In this document: in pieces, positions 1-4,902 of the stretch
How positions within the stretch are numbered: position 1 is the first letter of the stretch
How the letters are laid out: each line of letters begins with the position of its first letter
Assembly: GCA_041477815.1 (NCBI GenBank)
Contig: JBGOUV010000438.1
Span: 1-5,327, forward strand
From: JBGOUV01 sp041477815
GTDB lineage: Bacteria > Acidobacteriota > Terriglobia > Bryobacterales > JACQDG01
Reading direction: 5' to 3'
Length of the DNA stretch: 5,327 bases
Position numbers and translations under genes: made by a program
Notes under the pieces: generated by a model
The model's database searches: none
Told to the model about the DNA's origin: nothing
Seen by the model: the letters and a program-made list of their open reading frames with translations, nothing else

Positions 1-31
1 ACGCCTCAGGCCCGAGAGTCCTCCCGGCGCT

Positions 32-68
32 CCATGACGTCCTCCAGCCGGTCGCCGGGGGAGACCAT
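32..68. repeat. 37-bp direct repeat, copy 1 (hairpin-forming)
   Basis: This copy is identical over 37 bases to 107-143. It starts CCATGACGTCC and ends GGGGGAGACCAT. Its interior is an imperfect dyad at 39-65: CCGG-TCG-CCGG forms the tip, CTCC pairs with GGAG below a small internal loop, and GT pairs with AC at the base. The octamer GGCGCTCC (26-33) abuts and overlaps its left edge, and the same octamer follows copy 2. The family is unknown to me. A REP-like palindromic repeat or a regulator binding site are both possible. Confidence 0.85.
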
Positions 69-106
69 TCCGGCGGCGCCTCCAGGACTGCGCAGCCTGC
101 TTTGAG

Positions 107-143
107 CCATGACGTCCTCCAGCCGGTCGCCGGGGGAGACCAT
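107..143. repeat. 37-bp direct repeat, copy 2 (hairpin-forming)
   Basis: This is an exact second copy of 32-68, shifted by 75 bases with 38 unrelated bases between the copies. The dyad lies at 114-140: CCGG 123-126, loop TCG, CCGG 130-133, CTCC 117-120 with GGAG 135-138, and GT 114-115 with AC 139-140 around a bulged C116. It is followed directly by GGCGCTCC (144-151). Because 75 is a multiple of three, the repeat would be read in the same phase in any frame, but no frame crossing it looks coding. Confidence 0.85.
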
Positions 144-191
144 GGCGCTCCGGATCGCGCGCGAACTCCGGCGGCAGAACCTGGAGCGCCA
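143..191. repeat. 9-bp inverted repeat with 31-nt loop
   Basis: TGGCGCTCC at 143-151 is the exact reverse complement of GGAGCGCCA at 183-191. The stem can extend inward by one G-T wobble and one G-C pair. It begins on the last base of repeat copy 2. No T-run follows, so it does not look like an intrinsic terminator. It could be part of the repeat element or a chance GC-rich pairing. Confidence 0.4.
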
Positions 192-263
192 CTTCGCGCC
201 CGAGCCTGGGATCGGCAGCCTGATACACCTCGCCCCTGCCTCCATATTGTGCGCCTGGTTACC

Positions 264-298
264 CACGATCCACGATCTACCATATCCCGATCTATAAT
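264..298 (+). promoter_or_regulatory. Promoter of the LarA-like gene, probably leaderless
   Basis: A perfect TATAAT lies at 293-298, only seven bases before the ATG at 306. A start point 6-8 bases after the box would fall on or next to that ATG, so the mRNA should have essentially no leader. This fits the absence of any Shine-Dalgarno sequence before the ATG. No -35 consensus sits at the normal distance. That zone instead holds two back-to-back CACGATC heptamers (264-270 and 271-277), with a one-mismatch third copy, CCCGATC, at 286-292 touching the -10 box. The heptamers may bind an activator or repressor; that role is inference. Confidence 0.55.
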
Positions 299-305
299 AG
301 TTTCC

Positions 306-1595
306 ATGACCTTGCCACGCCTGCTTCCTGTTCGCCAGCACTTCCCGAATCGCGCCTTGCCCGATGTTGCCGGGGCGGTGCGCCAGGAGCTCGAAACGGC
401 GGCTTGGACGACGCGGGTGCCGGCGGGGGCGCGGATCGCCATTGGCGTGGGGAGTCGAGGTATTACCAATATCGCTACCATTGCACGGGCGGTGATCGAC
501 TTCTGGAAGTCGCGTGGGGTGCGGCCGTTTGTCATCCCGGTGATGGGGAGCCATGGCGCCGCGACCGCCGAGGGACAGGCCGACGTGCTGGCGCACTACG
601 GGATCATTGAGCAGACCATGGGTTGTCCGGTGGTCAGCTCCCTCGAAGTGGTGCCGCTGGGCAAGACGCCGGAGGGCATCGAGGTGGTGATGGACCGGAC
701 TGCCTACGAGTCGGATGGTGTCATGCTGGTGAGCCGTATCAAGTGGCACACCGATTTTGAGGGCACGCTGGAAAGCGGCGTCCACAAGATGATGGCCATC
801 GGGCTGGGGAAGTTTGCGGGGGCGCAGCGGTACCACACCTTTGCCGTGCGGCTGGGGCTGGAGAAGGTCGTACGCAGCGTGGGCCGGCAGGTGCTCGGAA
901 CGGGGCGGATACTGGGGGGCCTCGGCATCCTGGAAGACGCCTATCACTCGACCGCCGAGGTACACGCCCTGGGCGTGGAGGGCATGGAGCGGCGCGAGGA
1001 GGAGTTGCTGGCGCGGGTGAAGTCCTGGGCGCCGCGGATTCCGGTGAGCGAGGTGGACCTGCTGATCGTCGACGAGATGGGGAAGAACATCAGCGGCGCC
1101 GGCCTGGACACCAAGATCGTGAACCGGGCGGTGACGGGCGAGAGCAACGTGTGGCGCAACGCTCCCAAGATTATGCGCATCTTCGTCCGCGACCTGACCT
1201 CGCTCAGCTACGGCAACGCGGTGGGGATGGGTATGACCGATGTCATCACGGACCGGATCTACAACCAGATCAACATGCGGGCCACCGAGCTGAACGCGCT
1301 CACCGCGTCGACCACGGCCATGTGCCGCACCCCCCTCCATTACCCGGACGACCGGACCTGCCTGGAGAAGGTGGTGCCGACGCTAGGCCGTATGGATACC
1401 CGGGACGCTACCATCGTCTGGATCCGCAACACCATGGAGCTGGGCGAGCTGATGGCCAGCGAGAATCTGCGGGCCGAGATGGAGGCGAATCCCATGCTGG
1501 AGATCAGCGGCGAGGCGCGGGCGCTCGAGTTTGACGACGGCGGCGACCTGGTGGAGATGCTGCGGGGGGCCGGAGAGCAGGTCGCGGTCCACTAA
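306..1595 (+). CDS. LarA-like nickel-pincer racemase family protein (DUF2088)
   Basis: The product has 429 residues, close to lactate racemase LarA (about 424), and looks cytoplasmic. LarA and its homologues racemise or epimerise 2-hydroxyacids by hydride transfer using a nickel-pincer nucleotide covalently bound to a lysine. The N-terminal domain carries GSHG (residues 81-84), KWHTDFEG (147-154), SGVHKMMAIGLGKFAG (157-172) and YHTF (176-179). His83, His148, Lys161 and His177 match the spacing of LarA His108, His174, Lys184 and His200: 65 versus 66 residues for the first step, and 16 for both between Lys and the last His. The LarA DxTR motif reads VGSR here (48-51), so the Arg is kept and the Asp lost. 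The substrate is therefore unknown and may not be lactate. No larB, larC or larE cofactor genes are in the window. The ATG at 306 was chosen because it begins the family-like sequence and follows a TATAAT box; the frame is open further upstream but does not look coding. The stop overlaps the uppP start. Family call is firm, exact activity is not. Confidence 0.82.
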   Translation: MTLPRLLPVRQHFPNRALPDVAGAVRQELETAAWTTRVPAGARIAIGVGSRGITNIATIARAVIDFWKSRGVRPFVIPVMGSHGAATAEGQADVLAHYGIIEQTMGCPVVSSLEVVPLGKTPEGIEVVMDRTAYESDGVMLVSRIKWHTDFEGTLESGVHKMMAIGLGKFAGAQRYHTFAVRLGLEKVVRSVGRQVLGTGRILGGLGILEDAYHSTAEVHALGVEGMERREEELLARVKSWAPRIPVSEVDLLIVDEMGKNISGAGLDTKIVNRAVTGESNVWRNAPKIMRIFVRDLTSLSYGNAVGMGMTDVITDRIYNQINMRATELNALTASTTAMCRTPLHYPDDRTCLEKVVPTLGRMDTRDATIVWIRNTMELGELMASENLRAEMEANPMLEISGEARALEFDDGGDLVEMLRGAGEQVAVH

Positions 1596-2446
1596 TGCCG
1601 TTCTACCAGGTGGTGGTGCTGGCGCTGGTACAGGGCATTACCGAGTTTCTTCCTATCAGCAGTACGGCGCACCTGGCGCTGGTTCCGTGGTTGCTGGGGT
1701 GGAGGGATCCGGGGCTGGCGTTCGACATCGCGCTGCACCTGGGGACCCTGGTGGCGGTGGCGGGGTACTTCGCCCGTACGTGGATCCGCGTGGTGTTTTT
1801 GGCGCTGGGCCGCCGCGTTATGCCGGCCGGCGGGAACGACCCCGACCGGGACCTCGACGCCAATCCGAAGCTGTTGTGGTTCCTGGTGGCGGCCACGATC
1901 CCGGCCGGGGTGGCGGGACTGGCGCTGCAGAAATTCGCCGAGACTACTCTGCGCAGTCCGCTGGTGATTGCCGGGATGATGATCGGCGTGGGCCTGCTGA
2001 TCTGGTGGGCCGAGCGGCAGGGCCCGTTTGGGAAGGAACTGGGAGAGTTGACGCTGGGGGACGCCCTGGTCATCGGGCTGGCGCAGGCCTTGGCCGTGGT
2101 GCCGGGTACGTCCCGCAGCGGGATCACCATGGCTGCGGCGCTGGCGAGGGGCGTGGAGCGGCCAGCGGCGGCGCGGTTCTCGTTTCTGCTCTCCACGCCC
2201 ATCATTGCCGGGGCGGCCGCGAAGGCGGCTCACGACCTGTCCAAGGCGGGGATTCCGCACGAGATGATGGCGCCGTTCGCGGCGGGAATCGTGATCAGCG
2301 GCGTCACGGGGTACCTGGTGATCGCCTGGCTGATCCGCTACTTGCAGACCGCTACCTTCCGATTTTTTGTGTGGTACCGGGTCATTTGTGGCGTAATCAT
2401 ACTGGGTCTGGCCTATTTCTGGCCGGATCGGGTGATGGCGCCCTAG
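1595..2446 (+). CDS. uppP: Undecaprenyl-diphosphatase (UppP/BacA)
   Basis: This 283-residue integral membrane enzyme dephosphorylates undecaprenyl diphosphate to the monophosphate, recycling the lipid carrier for peptidoglycan and other surface polymers; overproduction is known to give bacitracin resistance. The family signatures are intact. QGITEFLPISSTAH (residues 13-26) carries the catalytic Glu17 and His26, and PGTSRSG (170-176) carries Arg174. FSFLLSTPIIAGA (196-208) is the usual following helix. Several hydrophobic segments cover most of the chain, as expected for this multi-pass fold, and the length is normal. The ATG shares its A with the TAA of the LarA-like gene (TAATG). No good ribosome site lies close upstream (GGAGAG at 1572-1577 is far), so translation is probably coupled to the upstream gene. 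The function is housekeeping and the call is secure. Confidence 0.96.
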   Translation: MPFYQVVVLALVQGITEFLPISSTAHLALVPWLLGWRDPGLAFDIALHLGTLVAVAGYFARTWIRVVFLALGRRVMPAGGNDPDRDLDANPKLLWFLVAATIPAGVAGLALQKFAETTLRSPLVIAGMMIGVGLLIWWAERQGPFGKELGELTLGDALVIGLAQALAVVPGTSRSGITMAAALARGVERPAAARFSFLLSTPIIAGAAAKAAHDLSKAGIPHEMMAPFAAGIVISGVTGYLVIAWLIRYLQTATFRFFVWYRVICGVIILGLAYFWPDRVMAP

Positions 2447-2469
2447 ACTTGGCGCGCCGCCCAGTCTTT
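2446..2469 (+). terminator. Possible weak intrinsic terminator after uppP
   Basis: Starting at the last base of the uppP stop codon, GACTTGGC (2446-2453) pairs with GCCCAGTC (2459-2466) around a GCGCC loop. That gives seven pairs and one T-C mismatch, followed by only three T's (2467-2469). The position is right for a terminator but the short T-run makes it weak. The larger palindrome just downstream, followed by TTTTT at 2533-2537, could also serve. Confidence 0.35.
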
Positions 2470-2530
2470 CGCGCAAAGGCGCAAAGGTCGCAAAGAGAAG
2501 GCATTTCTCTTGGCGGGCTTGGCGAGAGGC
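2470..2530. repeat. CGCAAAG-type palindromic dispersed-repeat element
   Basis: The left part has three direct units, CGCAAAGG, CGCAAAGG and TCGCAAAG (2472-2495). The right part has TTGGCGGGC followed by TTGGCGAGAGG (2511-2529). The two halves form one imperfect palindrome: 2480-2499 against 2505-2524 match at 16 of 20 positions around a five-base loop, with a perfect seven-pair core (AAGAGAA 2493-2499 with TTCTCTT 2505-2511). From memory, very similar CGCAAAG/CTTGGCG elements are scattered between genes in acidobacterial, planctomycete and other environmental genomes, and are often mistranslated as AKAQR-like peptides. I see no transposase, so it is best treated as a non-autonomous or REP-like repeat. 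Confidence 0.6.
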
Positions 2531-2609
2531 CGTTTTTCTTGACACCTTTTTGCAATCGCCGCTCGGTGCAGCCAAACCTGTTAGGCTGTGGTTAGAGGCT
2601 GAATGTCTC
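2531..2609. other. Leader of the propeller gene; weak promoter signals
   Basis: The stretch holds two T-runs (2533-2537 and 2547-2551) and a perfect TTGACA at 2539-2544, but no TATAAT-like box at 16-18 bases from it. The promoter of the downstream gene is therefore not located. AGAGG at 2594-2598 is a plausible ribosome site, 11 bases before the ATG at 2610. Nothing here looks coding. Confidence 0.4.
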
Positions 2610-4838
2610 ATGAAGATCAAGCGCATCCTCTTTGTCCTCGCGGCTGCCGTAGCCGTTGCGGAAAAGCGGCCAGCCAGACACTATTCCTATACGGGAAGCG
2701 ATCCGGGGCAGTGGACCAGCTCGGTGATCCGTCAGGGCACCCCCCGTGGTTCCCAGGCGGGTTACACCACTTTTCTGAGCGGAGCCGGTGAGTACCGGCC
2801 TGCCAGGATTCTCACCGATGCGGCCGGAAATACCTACGTCGCCGGCAGCCGCTTCTTCGAAATGTTTCCTAGTGCTTCCGCGGGTCAGCTTTCGGATGTG
2901 TTTGTGACCAAGCTCGATCCCTCCGGGGCCGTCCTGTTCACCGTGACCATGGGAGGCAAAGGGAGCGACCAAGCCGGGGGACTCGCGCTCGACCCGACCG
3001 GCAATATCTACCTGGCTGGAAGCACGTCCTCGCCCAACTTCCCGCTCCGTAACGCGCTCCAAGGCCAACCCGCCGACCGCACGGGTCTTCTCGACCGCAC
3101 GGGTTTTCTCGTAAAGCTCAGTGCGGATGGGAGCCGTCTGCTCTACTCCACGTATTTTGGCGGGACCCGCGGTCCGAGTGCGATAAGCGCTGTCGCGGCC
3201 GATGCGAACGGGAACGCCTATGTAACGGGCTCGACCAATGCGGCCGACTTCCCTCACACCGAGGGGTTACCCTCGTACCGCTTGAGCGCCGGCACTTTTG
3301 GGGTCCCCGGAGCCTTCGTGACCAAGATTTCCGCAGGCGGCGACAGGGTTCTCTACTCGGCCATCATCGCCGGCAACTCGGTGTCGTGTGGTTGTTGCAG
3401 CAGTTGCTTCCTGAGCGCCCGATTTACCGGCGGCGCCGGGATTGCGCTGGACGCTGCCGGGAGCGCGCATATCGTGGGATACAGCAATACGACGGACCTG
3501 CCGACGACTCCCGGAGCGTTCCTGGCCGGGGGAATTGGCGCCTTTGCCGCCAAGGTAAATGCTGCCGGGTCGGCCCTCGTTTACCTGACGTACATCGGGA
3601 GGACAAACTACGTGGTCTCGCCTTACGGGAACCCGGCCAACACCGTAAGTGCGCTGGCCGTGGACCGCGCGGGAAATGCCTACTTGGCGGGTCGGACCCT
3701 GGACCCGCGGTTCCCCTCGACGCGCGGCGCTTATCAGGCCGTTTTCTCGGGGCCCGCCGAACCGCCGGCGTTTCCCCCGTGGCCGCTCGCCGATGCCTTT
3801 GTGGCGAAGTTAAGCCCTGATGGGGCTTCGATGACCTGGGCGACCTACCTGGGCGGACCGGGCGAGGACTGGGCGCGAGACGTAGCGCTCGATTTGGCCG
3901 GCAACGTATGGATCGTGGGGACGAGCGAGTCGCCGGACTTTCCGAACGTCAACGGCTGGTCGGCAGGTACGGACTTCGTGGTCGGCTTGAATTCCTCGGG
4001 CTCCGCGCTGCGGTACTCGGCACGCTTCCCGACCGACACCATTTCCCGCGCGGTGGCGGTCGATTCGGCCGGTCTGATCCACGTAGCGGGGATGAACGGC
4101 TTGGTGTCCGCGCTAGCGCCTAACCAGCCGGCGTCGTCGCTCATTGGCGGGATCGCCAACGCCGCCGGCGGTCCGGTTTCCGGCCGGATCGCTCCGGGGG
4201 AGGCCATTTCCATTTATGGCACGCGCCTTGGGCCGACTACCTCGGCGTCAGCCACTCTGGACAGCTCCGGGCGGATCTCTACGGCGCTCTCCGGGGTTCA
4301 AGTGCTCTTTGACAACGTCGCGGCGCCCCTGCTATACGTTTCGAGCAATCAGGTCAACGCGATGGTTCCTTTTGGTTTGGCGAACCAGAGCTCGGCTCGC
4401 GTCCGCCTTTCTTTCGACGGCGCGACGAGTCAGGATTTCCCAGCGGCTGTAGTCCCCACGGCGCCGGAGATCTTTCGCAGCGCGGTGGATGTCGCGGCCG
4501 CGGTGAATGAGGACGGCTCGCGTAACTCGGTCAATCGTCCGGCCCGGTTCGGATCGGTGGTGGCCATCTGGGCCACAGGAACCGGGGCGATTCAGGCCGG
4601 CGACGGAGAGATTGCGACGTTCGCCGAGAACTACCGCTGCTGCGAAGTGCAGGTGGGTTCACAGCCGGCGGAAGTGCTGTATGCCGGGGCTTCGCCAGGG
4701 ATGGTGGTGGGGGTCACCCAGATCAATTTCCGGATTCCTTTGGCGAGACTCGCATTCGGGCCAGGGGGCGCAGCCAGGCTTCGCCTCACTGCCCGCGGGC
4801 GGTCCAGCACCCAGGCGGTTATCTATGTTGCCGAATAG
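2610..4838 (+). CDS. Secreted SBBP-repeat beta-propeller protein with TIGR03437 C-terminal domain
   Basis: The 742-residue product is predicted to be exported. KIKR and a hydrophobic run (residues 6-17) form a signal peptide with likely cleavage AVA-EK after Ala17. Residues about 51-504 contain seven SBBP units of the type AxxxDxxGNxYvaGsT, with the Asp at 70, 128, 198, 281, 352, 428 and 485. Six are followed by an AFVxKLsxdGxxLxYsTYlGG strand pair; the seventh lacks it, while GYTTFLSGAG (51-60) at the N-terminus resembles that missing strand and could close the propeller. Residues about 511-742 match the Solibacter-type TIGR03437 domain: GRIAPGEAISIYGTRLGP, LLYVSSNQVNAMVPFG, AAVNEDGSRNS, and PAEVLYAGASPGMVVGVTQINFRIP. 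The biochemical function is unknown; surface binding or adhesion is a guess. Oddities are a CGCCSSC cluster (260-266), a CysCys pair (677-678) and an 18-bp in-frame duplication. ATG 2610 was chosen because it starts the signal peptide; the frame is open to 2550. Confidence 0.88.
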   Translation: MKIKRILFVLAAAVAVAEKRPARHYSYTGSDPGQWTSSVIRQGTPRGSQAGYTTFLSGAGEYRPARILTDAAGNTYVAGSRFFEMFPSASAGQLSDVFVTKLDPSGAVLFTVTMGGKGSDQAGGLALDPTGNIYLAGSTSSPNFPLRNALQGQPADRTGLLDRTGFLVKLSADGSRLLYSTYFGGTRGPSAISAVAADANGNAYVTGSTNAADFPHTEGLPSYRLSAGTFGVPGAFVTKISAGGDRVLYSAIIAGNSVSCGCCSSCFLSARFTGGAGIALDAAGSAHIVGYSNTTDLPTTPGAFLAGGIGAFAAKVNAAGSALVYLTYIGRTNYVVSPYGNPANTVSALAVDRAGNAYLAGRTLDPRFPSTRGAYQAVFSGPAEPPAFPPWPLADAFVAKLSPDGASMTWATYLGGPGEDWARDVALDLAGNVWIVGTSESPDFPNVNGWSAGTDFVVGLNSSGSALRYSARFPTDTISRAVAVDSAGLIHVAGMNGLVSALAPNQPASSLIGGIANAAGGPVSGRIAPGEAISIYGTRLGPTTSASATLDSSGRISTALSGVQVLFDNVAAPLLYVSSNQVNAMVPFGLANQSSARVRLSFDGATSQDFPAAVVPTAPEIFRSAVDVAAAVNEDGSRNSVNRPARFGSVVAIWATGTGAIQAGDGEIATFAENYRCCEVQVGSQPAEVLYAGASPGMVVGVTQINFRIPLARLAFGPGGAARLRLTARGRSSTQAVIYVAE
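3075..3110 (+). repeat. 18-bp tandem duplication inside the propeller gene
   Basis: GACCGCACGGGTCTTCTC (3075-3092) is followed directly by the same 18 bases with one C-to-T change (3093-3110). The copies encode DRTGLL and DRTGFL (residues 156-161 and 162-167), a six-residue in-frame insertion just before the FLVKLSADG strand of the second blade. The near-identity points to recent replication slippage. Confidence 0.9.
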
Positions 4839-4857
4839 GGGAGTGTTGTGGCATAAT
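4828..4857 (+). promoter_or_regulatory. Extended -10 promoter for ftsK
   Basis: TTGCCG at 4828-4833 matches four of six -35 positions. After an 18-base spacer comes CATAAT at 4852-4857, five of six for the -10 box, preceded by TG one base away (4849-4850), the extended -10 arrangement. Transcription should begin near 4864, giving a leader of about 38 bases. The -35 box lies in the last codons of the propeller gene. This suggests ftsK is expressed independently of the lineage-specific gene ahead of it. Confidence 0.6.
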
Positions 4858-4873
4858 AATTCCGGCTCTGGCT

Positions 4874-4902
4874 TTCTTCTTCCGCGACCGGCAGAAGAAG
4901 AA
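4874..4902 (+). promoter_or_regulatory. Start-codon hairpin in the ftsK leader
   Basis: TTCTTCTTC (4874-4882) is the exact reverse complement of GAAGAAGAA (4894-4902), with an 11-base loop. The 3' arm covers the only purine-rich ribosome-binding stretch and the A of the ATG at 4902. In RNA the nine-pair stem would hide the start site, so translation could depend on temperature, on a protein or on leader unfolding. The pairing is seen directly; the regulatory role is inference. Confidence 0.5.

Larger units (their letters stand above)
1..305. other. Upstream region without a convincing gene
   Basis: No recognisable protein is encoded here. Frame 3 is open from the window start through into the LarA-like gene. 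Its translation before position 306 is rich in P, R, A and G, resembles no domain I know, and contains the translated direct repeat, so I read it as a chance open frame in GC-rich DNA. A short frame from position 1 ends at TGA 103-105 and could be the last 34 codons of an upstream gene, but nothing in it is recognisable. On the minus strand a 45-codon frame (143 down to 6) reads MVSPGDRLEDVM twice because of the repeat; I see no ribosome site or family match for it. What the stretch does hold is two repeat copies, an inverted repeat and a promoter, listed separately. Confidence 0.55.

Noticed and set aside
32..143. CRISPR array
   Set aside because: Only two repeat copies with one 38-base spacer, no cas genes, and the repeat folds into a GC hairpin. 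More copies upstream of the window cannot be excluded, but two are not enough.
109..297. Small + strand frame starting MTSSSRSPGET
   Set aside because: The start comes from the 37-bp repeat, there is no ribosome site, and the rest looks like noncoding translation.
102..305. Upstream in-frame extension of the LarA-like gene from a TTG at 102
   Set aside because: The added 68 residues are low-complexity, cross the direct repeat and have no family similarity. The ATG at 306 gives the usual family length and follows a TATAAT box.
6..1340. 444-codon open frame on the minus strand opposite the LarA-like gene
   Set aside because: Its translation is rich in H, R, P and D with no recognisable domain, and it lies antisense to a clearly conserved enzyme. 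Long antisense frames are expected in GC-rich genes.
2539..2544. Perfect TTGACA before the propeller gene
   Set aside because: No -10-like hexamer occurs at 16-18 bases, so I did not call a promoter; it may be chance next to T-runs.
1531..2595. 354-codon + strand frame overlapping uppP
   Set aside because: Glycine- and arginine-rich shadow of uppP in another frame; uppP has intact catalytic motifs.
1592..2626. 344-codon minus-strand frame opposite uppP
   Set aside because: Antisense shadow with no domain features. Its start region reads through the palindromic repeat element.
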